A DNA stretch of 64,000 nt, from assembly GCA_017431785.1 (NCBI GenBank), contig JAFRKJ010000019.1, forward strand, positions 48,945-112,944, in the 5' to 3' direction. The translations under genes were made by a program, and so were the position numbers. The stretch is from Bacillota bacterium (GTDB lineage Bacteria > Bacillota > Clostridia > Peptostreptococcales > Anaerovoracaceae). How positions within the stretch are numbered: position 1 is the first letter of the stretch; each line of letters starts with the position of its first letter. Shown here piece after piece: positions 43,459 to 52,568 of the stretch. The notes beneath the pieces are model-generated. The model was not told the origin of the DNA. It saw only the letters and a program-made list of their open reading frames with translations, and did not search any database.

Positions 43459-45498
43459 ATGCAAAAGAGAACATTCAAACAGAAATGTCTGGCATGGCTG
43501 CTCTCGTTGGCCGTTGCTGTAACATTCATACCAATGACTGCAGGTTTCGCATTTGCAGATGAGCCAGCAGAACCAGATTATTATATCAATCTGGAAAAAG
43601 CAAACGTTGGACCATTTGATGGTAACGAGGTCAAGGTTTACATTAACCTTGCGGAGCCTTGGCAGGTTGGAAACGATATTGTCAATGCTCAAATCGGCAC
43701 AGGAGAAGCAATGCAGGCTGTTGTCGACAATGTTTCATGTAAGCTTGGGTATGGCTCGTTCAAGCTGGAAGATGGAAGCAGTCCGTATTTCACAGTTGAT
43801 TACGGTGATGGTAATTGGACTGATCCGGGAGTATATACAATTACAGTTGCAGCAAAAGAAGATGCGCCTCTGGTCACGAACAAAGATGGCAAGACTGCAA
43901 AGTTCATCGGATCATACACTTTGCAGTGCACGATCGTAGATGCTAATGATTCGAAGAATCTGGCATTGGCAAAAATGACACTGACTGAATCCAAAGTCCC
44001 TTATGACGGAGAATTGCATCATCCGGATGCAGTCATTGTTGACGGTGATGAAAATGCTGTTGATCCTGATTACTATGAACTATCCTACCCGGACAGTACA
44101 CAGAACGCATATATCAAAGTCGGATCATTTAGTGTTGTTGCAACAGCCAAACCGGGAAATGCAGGCGGCTATGTCGGAAGTGTTTCTACAAAAATAACAA
44201 TTTATGACCATGTTTCCCAGCTTGCTGTGGGAGTAAAAAATGGTGAAAATGGAGAGGTCATTGAGAAGAAAGTCTTTGAGGAGACTGAGTGGGACGGCCT
44301 CGCAGAGACTGCAGCTTTTAAGTATGGATACAAATCCAAAGGGGGAGAAAATCAGTGGACCACATCCAAATACATCCCTGTCGAAAAGCTGTTCAGCGAG
44401 GCAGGAATCGGAGAAATCGGACATTACAATGATAAGGATAGCTTGAATATATGGGCGAACAGTACGCCTGAGTATTATAACGGATCAGCACTCTATACCA
44501 TTGCAGACCTGAAGAAAGCTAAGAATACTGCAGATGGGGGAGAAATCCTCAATGTATTTGGTGGTGAGTATTCTATTCCTTCATTCCTGATTCTTGATAC
44601 GGAAGACCCGTCAGCGACACCGATGATTGGTGTGGGTTATGGTGTCGGTTATTCCCAGAACGATCCGGAAACAGGGGTTCCTGCAGGAAAACCATTCTGT
44701 AAACCGGTAAGCAAAGTCATACTCCAGAGCATGGACATTAATGGTCTTCCTGCTACAGTCGCAAACACCACATATACGGGTAAAGCGGCAGCACCAAAAG
44801 TAGAAGTAAAGGACGGCGATGTCAGCGTTCCTGTAAACGTAACGTGTGAGAACGTCAATGCAGGTGAAGCCACCGCGACGATCACTGCGAAGGAAGACAG
44901 CGCATACTATGGAACCGTAACAAAGACGTTCAAGATCAACAAAGCAACGCAGACCGTTACGGTACCAAAGACTTCTATTACGAAGACCTTCGGAAACGCA
45001 GCATTCAGCCTGGGGGCAAAGGCAAACGGCGGCGGTAAGCTGAGCTATTCTTCCAGCAACACCAAAGTTGCGACAGTAAGCACTGCAGGCAAAGTGACGA
45101 TCAAGGGTGCAGGAACGGCGAAGATCACCGTGAACGCAGCAGCAACCAGCAACTATAATAAGGCTGCAAAGACAATAACGGTCAAAGTCAATAAGGCAGC
45201 GAACCCAATGACGGTAAAAGCCAAGACGGCATCGGTTAAGAGAAGCAAAGTCAAAAAGGCAGCTCAGAAACTGTCTGTATCGAAGGTCATGACCGTAAGC
45301 AATGCTAAGGGTACCCGCACATACACAAAGGTCAGCGGCTCCAAGAGACTGACGATCTCCAAGACGACCGGCAAGGTTACAGTCAAGAAAAAGACTTTGA
45401 AAGGTACTTACAAGATGAAGGTCAAAGTAAGTGCAGCAGGAACTGCCAACTACAAGGCAGGATCAAAGACGATCACCATAAAAGTCAGAGTAAAATAA
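43459..45498 (+). CDS. Secreted protein with binding-like module and Ig-like/Big_2 domains
   Basis: A protein of about 679 residues. The signal peptide is about 1-34 (CLAWLLSLAVAVTFIPMTAG..AFA). A first 175-residue beta region is followed by a module at about 260-415 with KYIPVEKLFSEAGIGEIG, DSLNIWANSTPEYY and SALYTIADLKKA. Its order (PVEKLFSEAGI, then a polar strand) resembles the modules in the proteins at 28770 and 35297. Then come an Ig-like repeat (TYTGKAAAPKVEVKDGD...), a Big_2-like domain with SYSSSNTKVATVSTAGKVTI, and a Lys-rich Ig-like end. No anchor is present. The start is ATG 43459, because AAGGAG at 43444-43449 abuts the earlier ATG (43450). Flanked by terminators, it is transcribed alone, yet it probably belongs to the same surface system. 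Confidence 0.72.
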   Translation: MQKRTFKQKCLAWLLSLAVAVTFIPMTAGFAFADEPAEPDYYINLEKANVGPFDGNEVKVYINLAEPWQVGNDIVNAQIGTGEAMQAVVDNVSCKLGYGSFKLEDGSSPYFTVDYGDGNWTDPGVYTITVAAKEDAPLVTNKDGKTAKFIGSYTLQCTIVDANDSKNLALAKMTLTESKVPYDGELHHPDAVIVDGDENAVDPDYYELSYPDSTQNAYIKVGSFSVVATAKPGNAGGYVGSVSTKITIYDHVSQLAVGVKNGENGEVIEKKVFEETEWDGLAETAAFKYGYKSKGGENQWTTSKYIPVEKLFSEAGIGEIGHYNDKDSLNIWANSTPEYYNGSALYTIADLKKAKNTADGGEILNVFGGEYSIPSFLILDTEDPSATPMIGVGYGVGYSQNDPETGVPAGKPFCKPVSKVILQSMDINGLPATVANTTYTGKAAAPKVEVKDGDVSVPVNVTCENVNAGEATATITAKEDSAYYGTVTKTFKINKATQTVTVPKTSITKTFGNAAFSLGAKANGGGKLSYSSSNTKVATVSTAGKVTIKGAGTAKITVNAAATSNYNKAAKTITVKVNKAANPMTVKAKTASVKRSKVKKAAQKLSVSKVMTVSNAKGTRTYTKVSGSKRLTISKTTGKVTVKKKTLKGTYKMKVKVSAAGTANYKAGSKTITIKVRVK

Positions 45499-45529
45499 CA
45501 AATGGTCATCATGCAAAAATGATGCAACA

Positions 45530-45565
45530 AGCAGGAGGTCTGCCCGTCAGATCTCCTGCTTTTGC
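45530..45565 (+). terminator. Rho-independent terminator
   Basis: AGCAGGAGGTCTG and CAGATCTCCTGCT pair around CCCGT and run into TTTGC. Confidence 0.85.
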
Positions 45566-45623
45566 ATTGGATTATCGGCTCGGAAGGCTTCATAATATGC
45601 CATTTGTGTGATATGATAATTAG

Positions 45624-46424
45624 TTGACAGCACCAGATAAAAAGCTGCCGCAGGAACAGGTAAGGAGCTGGTCTGCGGAAGGGAAAGGTCGCTGGTATTA
45701 TATGAAGGATCATGCAAAGGCGGAGGAAACGGAAATGACGATCGCAAGACCGGGCGGATTCGGCGTGACGAACAGAGCCCTTGAAATAGCAAACTACAAG
45801 ATGGGAAGCCGCATCCTGGACATCGGCTGCGGAGAAGGCGACACCGTCGATCATCTCAACAGGATAGGACTGGATGCGGAAGGTATCGACATCAATTTGG
45901 CCAAGATCGATACGGCTAAGAAGGAGTATCCGGACATCCATGTGAAGTTCGGGGACGGCGGGTTTATGGATGATTATATGTCCTACACCTTCGACGGCAT
46001 CATCAGCGAGTGTGCATTGAGCACGATGCCGCAGCCGGATGAAGCTCTGCATGAAGCTTACTGTGTGCTTAAGAAAGGCGGCAGGCTCATCATCACGGAC
46101 TATTACGAGAAGGATCCGGAGGAACAGCAGCTGAAGGCAGTGGCCATTGAAGCGGTGCGTCAGGCACGCATGCCGCACAATGAAGGAGACTGTGACGCCG
46201 GAACGCCGAGCCACTTCACCAGTTTCTGCTTCGGAGGAGCTTTTTTCAAGGAGCCCCTTATCAGGATGATCGAAGACGAATTGGGTATGAAAGTGCTGGC
46301 CTTCGAGGATGCAGGGATCGAATTGGGGCCGGAAGAAATCTATACCGAGGTGAAGACGGAGACAGCCGGCAAGAAGCGCAATCTGGGATATTTCATTCTG
46401 GTGGCACAGAAAGCCATCGTATAA
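45624..46424 (+). CDS. SAM-dependent methyltransferase, DVU_1556 type
   Basis: A 266-residue methyltransferase with motif I ILDIGCGEGDTV, VEGIDIN-like EGIDINLAKI, SECALSTMPQPDEAL and RLIITDYYEKD. The overall pattern, and the order of the genes that follow, match the cluster named after DVU_1551-1557 of Desulfovibrio vulgaris (family naming recalled, not searched). The annotated start is TTG 45624, without a clear ribosome site; the next in-frame ATG is 45702 (Met27), which would cut the conserved VRSWSAEGKGRWYYM stretch, so the upstream start is preferred. First gene of a four-gene operon with a molybdenum-hydroxylase accessory flavour. The methyl acceptor is unknown. Confidence 0.75.
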   Translation: MTAPDKKLPQEQVRSWSAEGKGRWYYMKDHAKAEETEMTIARPGGFGVTNRALEIANYKMGSRILDIGCGEGDTVDHLNRIGLDAEGIDINLAKIDTAKKEYPDIHVKFGDGGFMDDYMSYTFDGIISECALSTMPQPDEALHEAYCVLKKGGRLIITDYYEKDPEEQQLKAVAIEAVRQARMPHNEGDCDAGTPSHFTSFCFGGAFFKEPLIRMIEDELGMKVLAFEDAGIELGPEEIYTEVKTETAGKKRNLGYFILVAQKAIV

Positions 46425-46465
46425 GCAGCGGAAGGTATAGACATGACAGCGCGAAAGGAAAAGAT

Positions 46466-47413
46466 ATGGCACTTGATTTAGATATTTGGACAGCAGAGTT
46501 TCTGACAAAGGAACTGGAAGGACGCCCTGATCTCGAGAGCATTACACTGCGGCAGGCGATCGATACATATACGATCGAGAAGCTCAAGGCAATCATGAAA
46601 GAGGCAGGCTGTGAAAGATGGAGTGAGGTTCCGCTCACAGCAAGAGAGAAAGACGCGCCAACTGCGGTGCTTCCCCAGATGACGGAAGCGGACATGCGCC
46701 GCGAACTGGACTTCTACACCAGGAGCATGAGACTGGTGATCGATGAAACGGATACTGTTCTACTGCTGCTGCCTTTGGAGGAAGGTTCTGCCGGGGATCT
46801 GTTTGCAAAGGCAGCAGACCGCATCGGTGCAAAGGCCGTCGGCTACGGCGAAGCGTTTGCGGAGAATCCGTCGGGCAGGCGTGAAGAAGCAGATCATATT
46901 TTGCAGATCATCAGAGAGAAAGGCGTCACTTGCGTGATTGCAACGCCGACTCATATGGTGGCGCTTGCCAGGGCGGCATCCCGCCAGGCGGAGGCAGGAA
47001 CGGAAGATATTTATCTGAGAAGCATCCTGCTGACCGGCGGACTCGCGCCGAACAAGACCGTAATGCTTTTGGAAGAGACCTTCCAGGCTATGATCTTTGA
47101 GTTCAGTGATGTAGCGGAACTGGGGCTTGGCTTTGCAATCAGCTGCGGCTACGGCAAGGGCAGTCACATTCGCGAGGCGGAGATTTTCGTAGAACTCATT
47201 AATCCCATGACAGAAGAGGTGGTTCGTTTCGAGTCACCGAAGACGCCGGGATTCAGCAACTATGGCGAAATCGTCTTTACCACATTGGGCAGTGAAGGCA
47301 TGCCTCTTGTGAGATACAGGACTGGGTATTACAGCAGATGGATCTTCGGAGACTGTCCATGTGGGAGTCAGTTGAAACGGCTGGATAAGATTTATCCGCC
47401 GGAAGAACAATAG
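46466..47413 (+). CDS. AMP-dependent CoA ligase-like protein lacking the ATP loop
   Basis: A 315-residue relative of phenylacetate-CoA ligase/LuxE-type enzymes (DVU_1553 type). Conserved adenylation-core pieces remain: the ATPTHMVALAR region, the SILLTGGLAP strand, DVAELGLGFAISC (the acid/aromatic switch), and YRTGYYSRWIFGDCPCG (the family hinge with two Cys). The stretch where relatives carry the S-S-G-T-T-G-x-P-K-R phosphate loop is missing: VPLTAREKDAPTAVL runs directly into the LDFYTRSMR helix. The frame is continuous, so this looks like an old in-frame loss. Normal members are about 400-450 residues. It may bind a partner without catalysis. It lies 41 bp after the methyltransferase and 20 bp before xdhC. 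Confidence 0.72.
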   Translation: MALDLDIWTAEFLTKELEGRPDLESITLRQAIDTYTIEKLKAIMKEAGCERWSEVPLTAREKDAPTAVLPQMTEADMRRELDFYTRSMRLVIDETDTVLLLLPLEEGSAGDLFAKAADRIGAKAVGYGEAFAENPSGRREEADHILQIIREKGVTCVIATPTHMVALARAASRQAEAGTEDIYLRSILLTGGLAPNKTVMLLEETFQAMIFEFSDVAELGLGFAISCGYGKGSHIREAEIFVELINPMTEEVVRFESPKTPGFSNYGEIVFTTLGSEGMPLVRYRTGYYSRWIFGDCPCGSQLKRLDKIYPPEEQ

Positions 47414-47433
47414 AGGATAAGGGAGAAGAAAAA

Positions 47434-48309
47434 ATGGCAGATAAGATTTCATATATAGCCAGAAAATTCATTGAAGAAAACGTTCCGTTCGTCATTGCGG
47501 AGGTTATCGAAACCAAGGGCTCCGCACCGCGTAAGCGCGATGCTGTGCTGCTTATGAACTTTGAAGAGAAGACGTGGGGAACAGTCGGCGGCGGACTGCT
47601 GGAAGCAGAGACGGAGCGCCACTGCAAGGAACAGCTGAAGACGAAGGAACCGCTCCGTACTTACGACTTCATCCTCGATGAGAAGGCAACAGGTGAAGGC
47701 GCCCTGGCCATGGGCTGCGGCGGCGACGCGACCATTCAGATCCGGTATGTGGATCCGCAAAATCCGGGAAATTTTGTTGAGGATTTCAAGACGTCCTCAC
47801 AGGCATACATCTTCGGCGGCGGTCATGTAGCGCTGGCTCTCGATCCTGTCCTGAGACACATCGACTTCGAGACAACGATTATCGATGACCGTGCAGATTA
47901 TGCGAATTCGGAGCGTTTCCCTGCATCCAGAACGATCGTCTGTGAGAACTTCGATCACTGCTTCGATGAGATCGAACCGGATGAGGACAGCTTCCTCATC
48001 ATCGTGACGAGAGGTCACAGAGGAGATCTGCAGGTGCTGCGGCAGGCGCTCAGGAAACCGCACGCGTACCTCGGCATGATCGGCAGCCGCCATAAGAACA
48101 GCCTGCTTTTTGAGCAGCTCCTCTCAGAGGACTTTACACAAGAAGAACTGGACCGGGTCTACACACCGATTGGTCTTTCGATTAAGTCCGAAACACCGGA
48201 GGAGATCGGCATCAGCATCGCGGCGGAAATGATCATGGTCCGCGCGGATCACAATGAAGCGGCAACAGCAGCTCGCCACGCGGAAAGCCTGCGGGCACTG
48301 CATGAATAG
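47434..48309 (+). CDS. xdhC: XdhC-family molybdenum hydroxylase maturation protein
   Basis: A 291-residue XdhC/CoxI protein. The N-terminal XdhC domain has VIETKGSAPRKRDAVLL and TVGGGLLEAE; the Cys in AMGCGGDATIQI is the usual sulfur-handling Cys of the family. The C-terminal Rossmann domain has AYIFGGGHVALAL and AYLGMIGSRHK. XdhC proteins bind molybdenum cofactor and help sulfurate it and insert it into xanthine dehydrogenase-class enzymes. No Mo-hydroxylase structural gene is in the window, so the client is elsewhere. Third gene of the operon. Confidence 0.9.
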   Translation: MADKISYIARKFIEENVPFVIAEVIETKGSAPRKRDAVLLMNFEEKTWGTVGGGLLEAETERHCKEQLKTKEPLRTYDFILDEKATGEGALAMGCGGDATIQIRYVDPQNPGNFVEDFKTSSQAYIFGGGHVALALDPVLRHIDFETTIIDDRADYANSERFPASRTIVCENFDHCFDEIEPDEDSFLIIVTRGHRGDLQVLRQALRKPHAYLGMIGSRHKNSLLFEQLLSEDFTQEELDRVYTPIGLSIKSETPEEIGISIAAEMIMVRADHNEAATAARHAESLRALHE

Positions 48310-48326
48310 TACAGAGTAGTAATCAT

Positions 48327-49766
48327 ATGAGAATCGGCTACAACAGAGAAAAAACAGAACAATACGATACACGTTTCGGCGCAGTGATCCTGGCAGCAGG
48401 ACTGTCGACGAGGATGAAGGCGTTCAAACCGCTCCTTCCTGTGGATGGAAGGCCGGCGCTGGAAGGCCTGATCGAAACGGTGAAGGCCGCAGGACTCAGC
48501 GATATCACTGTGGTCACGGGGCACAACCGGGAAGTACTGGTCCCGGAGCTTTCGCGCCTTGGCGTTATTGAGGCATATAACAAAAACTTCGAGAACGGCA
48601 TGTTCTCTTCCATACAGGTAGGACTTGCAAAGGCAAGACAGTCCGGCAAAGAAGGCTATCTGCTCATGCCGGTGGACTGTCCGCTCATCAGCGTCAGCGT
48701 CATGCGGGCGGTCATGGACGGCGTCACTGAGGCGAATGCAGCGGAAAATGACACAGGCAGTGATGCCTTTGCGGTAGCAGTCTTCGAAGGCAAGAAGGGA
48801 CACCCGCTGTACATTCCGAAAGGCCGGATCGATGAAATCCTGCAGTCGGACGGACAGGGCGGACTCGCGGCGATTACAGACAGATATGCGGATACAATGA
48901 TCCGCGTCGAGACCGGCGAGGAAGGATGCCTTCTGGATATGGATACGCCGGAAGGATATGAGGATATCAAGAGGTTCGTCGCGAAGGGTTTTGCCAGAGA
49001 AAAACTGGACCTTCTGACGGCGAGGAAACGGATCATTCTCGTGCGCCATGGTGAGACACAGCAGCATGAGGAGCCCATGTTCATCGGGCAGTACGATGTT
49101 CCTCTGTCGGATGAAGGCCGCGTACAGGCTGCGGCAGCTGGACAGGAGATCGTGAATCTCATGGCAGAGGACGTGGAAGCAGAGATGCTGGGCATGGACA
49201 AGTTCGGCAAAGAACCGATGCCGGCCATCGAGCGTATCTATGCCAGTGATTTGGTGAGGGCGAAAGAGAGTGCGGACATCATTGCAGATGCCGTCAACAA
49301 GGCTTATCCGCAGCTTGTGGAGATGACAGGCGGTCCTGTGAACGTGAAGCTGGATGCGGGGCTTAGAGAAATCAGTCTCGGCGCCTGGGACGGACACCCG
49401 ATCAGGGAAATCGCGGAAACATATCCGGAAGAGTATGAGCGCAGAGGCAAAGACATCTTCGCATTTAAGATGCGGGGTGCAGAGAGTTTCTACGATATGC
49501 AGTACAGGGTCAAGGCGGCGCTCAGAAACATATTGCGTAATGACGATGCGAAGGATATCATCATCGTCGCCCACAGCGGCGTCATCCGCGCTCTTGAGAA
49601 CAACATTCTCGGGAAACAGGTGGATGATGCATGGGAGCCGGTGCCAAAGGGCGGATTTAAAATGCTCGAGCCGTTCCCGGAACAGAAGAGTGAAAAAGTA
49701 CACGGCGACAAACCGATGAACATGAACGATATGACCATGGAAGCCGTTTACGAGATGTACGAATAA
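48327..49766 (+). CDS. MocA-like nucleotidyltransferase fused to a histidine phosphatase
   Basis: A 479-residue fusion (DVU_1551 type). Residues 15-230 are a MobA/MocA-like NTP transferase: AVILAAGLSTRMKAFKPLLP (nucleotide loop with catalytic Lys), VDCPLI (metal Asp), and KKGHPLYIP. In MocA such a domain adds CMP to molybdopterin. Residues about 232-430 are a histidine-phosphatase (phosphoglycerate mutase-like) domain with RIILVRHGET (phospho-His), IYASDLVRAKESAD and VAHSGVIRAL (second His). The two activities in one chain suggest sequential steps on the same nucleotide-linked intermediate. Cofactor work is inferred from the XdhC neighbour. The ATG at 48327 has no clear ribosome site. Confidence 0.85.
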   Translation: MRIGYNREKTEQYDTRFGAVILAAGLSTRMKAFKPLLPVDGRPALEGLIETVKAAGLSDITVVTGHNREVLVPELSRLGVIEAYNKNFENGMFSSIQVGLAKARQSGKEGYLLMPVDCPLISVSVMRAVMDGVTEANAAENDTGSDAFAVAVFEGKKGHPLYIPKGRIDEILQSDGQGGLAAITDRYADTMIRVETGEEGCLLDMDTPEGYEDIKRFVAKGFAREKLDLLTARKRIILVRHGETQQHEEPMFIGQYDVPLSDEGRVQAAAAGQEIVNLMAEDVEAEMLGMDKFGKEPMPAIERIYASDLVRAKESADIIADAVNKAYPQLVEMTGGPVNVKLDAGLREISLGAWDGHPIREIAETYPEEYERRGKDIFAFKMRGAESFYDMQYRVKAALRNILRNDDAKDIIIVAHSGVIRALENNILGKQVDDAWEPVPKGGFKMLEPFPEQKSEKVHGDKPMNMNDMTMEAVYEMYE

Positions 49767-49789
49767 AACGATACATAAAAACAAACAGA

Positions 49790-50233
49790 ATGAAAACAAT
49801 TCACATAGCAAACGAAAAAGATACAGAAAAGCTTGGTGAGAAGATCGGCCAGCAGGTGAAGCCTGGCACAGTGATCGCATTGATCGGAGATTTGGGGACT
49901 GGTAAAACGACCCTGACCAAATCCATCGCCAGAGGGCTCGGCGTGACGGAAACGGTAACGAGCCCGACGTTTAATATCATCAGAGAGTACAGAAGCGGAA
50001 GACTGCCTCTGTACCATTTTGATGTCTACAGAATCGGTGACCCGGACGAGATGTTCGAGCTGGGTTACGAGGAATACTTCTACGGAGACGGCGTCTGCGT
50101 CGTTGAGTGGGCGGACATCATAGAAGAGTTGTTGCCGGAGGATGCCGTAGTCATATCCATTGACCGTGGTGCCTCTGACGAAGAACGAGAATATAGAATA
50201 GAGGGCGCAGAAGAAGACATATGTATATTCTAG
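49790..50233 (+). CDS. tsaE: tRNA t6A synthesis ATPase TsaE
   Basis: A 147-residue P-loop ATPase of the TsaBDE complex, which makes N6-threonylcarbamoyladenosine at tRNA position 37. Walker A is GDLGTGKTTLTK, followed by SPTFNIIREY and YHFDVYRIGDPDEMFELGYEEYF, both hallmarks of TsaE. It heads the tsaE-tsaB-rimI-tsaD operon and overlaps tsaB by 13 bases. Confidence 0.95.
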   Translation: MKTIHIANEKDTEKLGEKIGQQVKPGTVIALIGDLGTGKTTLTKSIARGLGVTETVTSPTFNIIREYRSGRLPLYHFDVYRIGDPDEMFELGYEEYFYGDGVCVVEWADIIEELLPEDAVVISIDRGASDEEREYRIEGAEEDICIF

Positions 50234-50994
50234 CAATCGAAACAACAGGAGCCTTCGCATCGGTGGCTGTTGCGGAAGCACTTGATAATGGAAGCGAATG
50301 CCACATCCTTGCCCATGTGGAAGGCCATGACAGATATTCACACCTGCAGAATCTGACACCGCAGATTGAGCAAGTTCTTTCCGATGCGGAAATCACAATC
50401 GACGATCTCTCCGCCATTGCAGTTGCCAATGGACCGGGATCTTTCACAGGAATCAGAATCGGCGTGTCCACGGCAAGAGCCTTGTCTCAGGTCAAGGGTA
50501 TCCCGTGCGTGCCGGTATCGAGTCTGGAGGCGTTGGCCATGAGAGTGCGCGCGGCGTCATCCGGCGAAGCTCCTGCCGACGGGGCACTGGTCTGCCCGAT
50601 CCTCGATGCGCGCAGAAACCAGGTCTACGGCGGAGGATACCTTCTTGAGAGCGTAAGCGAAGGCGCAGCGCAGCTGCAGGAAGCGGTCAAAGCAGGTCCG
50701 TATACCATCGATGAGTTTATGGAACTCGTCGGGAAGTATGATGAACTTTACATGCTGGGCGACGGCGTGGACACCTGCGGACAGAAGATAGAAGCAAACA
50801 GAACAGAAGGCGTTGCCTTTGCACCGGAGGAAATGAGATACCAGAGAGCAGAAGAAGTTGCAATGCTCGGCGCAGTGAAATTCGCGGCGGGCCAGAGTGT
50901 TGCTTACGACATGCTCAAACCGGAATACATGAGGATGGCAGAGGCGGAACGAAAGCTCAGGGCGAAGCAGGCTGAGGTGAAGGCGAATGGCTGA
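50221..50994 (+). CDS. tsaB: tRNA t6A synthesis scaffold TsaB
   Basis: A 257-residue Gcp-like ASKHA-fold protein, the dimer partner of TsaD. Its start ILAIETTGAFASVAV and the AVANGPGSFTGIRIGVSTARAL block are typical. The second half is divergent, as usual. It overlaps tsaE and rimI (8 bases), so the operon is tightly coupled. Confidence 0.95.
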   Translation: MYILAIETTGAFASVAVAEALDNGSECHILAHVEGHDRYSHLQNLTPQIEQVLSDAEITIDDLSAIAVANGPGSFTGIRIGVSTARALSQVKGIPCVPVSSLEALAMRVRAASSGEAPADGALVCPILDARRNQVYGGGYLLESVSEGAAQLQEAVKAGPYTIDEFMELVGKYDELYMLGDGVDTCGQKIEANRTEGVAFAPEEMRYQRAEEVAMLGAVKFAAGQSVAYDMLKPEYMRMAEAERKLRAKQAEVKANG

Positions 50995-51517
50995 TGTGAT
51001 AATCCGACAGGCAGAGCCAAAGGATGCTGAGGACATTTATGAAATTGAAATGGTCTGCTTCCCGGATCCTTGGAGTATGGACTCCATCACATATGAGCTG
51101 GAGGAGAACCCAAGAGCCTTTTACGTTGTCGCAGAACACAGCGGCAAGGTTGTCGGATACGCGGGACTTTGGTGGATCATGGACGAAGGGCATATTACGA
51201 ATGTAGCGGTGCGCCCGGGCTACCGGAACAGGAAGATTGCCGAAGGAATCATCCATGTGCTGATTGAGCACACAGTGCAGGAAGGTGTTCTGCATCACAC
51301 ACTGGAGGTCCGCAGAAGCAATGAGGCGGCCATCAACCTCTACAGGAAATTTGGCTTTGCAGTAGAAGGCGTTCGCAAAGGCTATTATAAATTTGAAAAT
51401 GAAGATGCTCTGCTCATGTGGCGCCACGCGACAGACGAGGAGCTGGCGGCGTGGAAAGAAAAATATATTGCGCTGATGGAAGCGGCAGAAGAAACCGAGA
51501 GCGAGACAGAGGAGTAA
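50987..51517 (+). CDS. rimI: Ribosomal protein S18 alanine N-acetyltransferase
   Basis: A 176-residue GNAT acetyltransferase. The acetyl-CoA loop region is VAVRPGYRNRKIAEGII, followed by LEVRRSNEAAINLYRKFGF, the RimI signature. It acetylates the N-terminus of S18 in the model system. The C-terminal 20 residues are acidic and extra. Its place between tsaB and tsaD is the standard Firmicutes arrangement. Confidence 0.92.
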   Translation: MADVIIRQAEPKDAEDIYEIEMVCFPDPWSMDSITYELEENPRAFYVVAEHSGKVVGYAGLWWIMDEGHITNVAVRPGYRNRKIAEGIIHVLIEHTVQEGVLHHTLEVRRSNEAAINLYRKFGFAVEGVRKGYYKFENEDALLMWRHATDEELAAWKEKYIALMEAAEETESETEE

Positions 51518-51520
51518 AAG

Positions 51521-52537
51521 GTGATAGACGGTAAATTCGCAATTCTTGCAATTGAATCAAGCTGTGACGAAACGGCGGCGGCGGTCGTGCTGGACGGGCG
51601 CGACGTGCGTTCCAATGTCATTTCTTCACAGATCGATATCCATAAAGCTTACGGAGGCGTTGTTCCGGAGATCGCATCGCGCCATCATCTGGACAACGTT
51701 AACTGGGTGTGTGAAAAAGCCCTCGCAGATGCAGGGGCATCCATGGACGACATCGACGCCATCGGCGTGACCTACGGGCCTGGCCTTGTGGGAGCGCTTC
51801 TCATCGGACTGGCGACGGCAAAGGCGTACGCGCTGGCGACGGGAAAACCGCTGATCGGCGTGCACCACATCCACGGGCACATCTGCGCAAACTATATCGA
51901 ACACAAAGATCTGGAGCCACCGTTCATGGCGCTGGTCATTTCAGGTGGTCATACGAACATCGTAGAGGTCACCGACTACAATGAGCTGCATGTACTCGGC
52001 GGGACCCGTGATGACGCGGCAGGGGAAGCCTTTGATAAGGTCGCCCGCGTGCTGGGACTCGGATATCCGGGCGGACCCCTCATCGATAAGATCGCAAAAG
52101 AAGGCAACCCTGATGCGGTGGAATTCAAGCGGGTCTTCCTTGAAAAAGGCAGCATGGACTTCAGCTTCAGCGGCATCAAAACCGGCGTGCTGAACTACGT
52201 CAATTCCGAAAAACAGGCGGGTCGCGAGATCAACATCGCCGACGTTGCAGCGGGCTTCCAGCAGGCAGTGCTGGATGTCGTCGTCGCCAAGACAATCGAC
52301 GCGGCCTTGTCTTTGCACAAGGATAAGATCGTCGTCGCCGGCGGCGTGGCTGCCAACAGCAGACTCCGCGGCATGCTCGGCGATGAATGTGAGAAACATG
52401 GACTGAGACTGTATCATCCGTCACCGATTCTCTGCACTGATAATGCAGCGATGATCGGATGCGCAGCCTACTATAAATACAAAGCGCAGGGACCGGATGA
52501 TCTGACCTTGGACGCTATTCCGAACCTGCCGCTGTAG
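51521..52537 (+). CDS. tsaD: tRNA t6A transferase TsaD
   Basis: A 338-residue catalytic subunit that transfers the threonylcarbamoyl group to A37. It opens with [14 protein letters not shown] and has the metal-binding HHIHGH motif (about residue 111), [12 protein letters not shown], and [12 protein letters not shown]. The GTG start at 51521 has AGAGGAG six bases upstream, inside the rimI end. Length normal. Confidence 0.96.
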   Translation: MIDGKFAILAIESSCDETAAAVVLDGRDVRSNVISSQIDIHKAYGGVVPEIASRHHLDNVNWVCEKALADAGASMDDIDAIGVTYGPGLVGALLIGLATAKAYALATGKPLIGVHHIHGHICANYIEHKDLEPPFMALVISGGHTNIVEVTDYNELHVLGGTRDDAAGEAFDKVARVLGLGYPGGPLIDKIAKEGNPDAVEFKRVFLEKGSMDFSFSGIKTGVLNYVNSEKQAGREINIADVAAGFQQAVLDVVVAKTIDAALSLHKDKIVVAGGVAANSRLRGMLGDECEKHGLRLYHPSPILCTDNAAMIGCAAYYKYKAQGPDDLTLDAIPNLPL

Positions 52538-52568
52538 GAGTAAACTGAACCACACAAGCAACCAAACA

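Noticed and set aside
47434-49766. Selenocysteine (in-frame TGA) in the molybdenum-accessory genes
   Set aside because: All frames run without internal TGA, and no SECIS-like hairpin was needed to explain them.
48249-49880. Long minus-strand reading frame (543 codons) opposite the fusion gene
   Set aside because: The plus strand has clear MocA and histidine-phosphatase motifs; the antisense product is His/Cys/Arg-rich without any domain.
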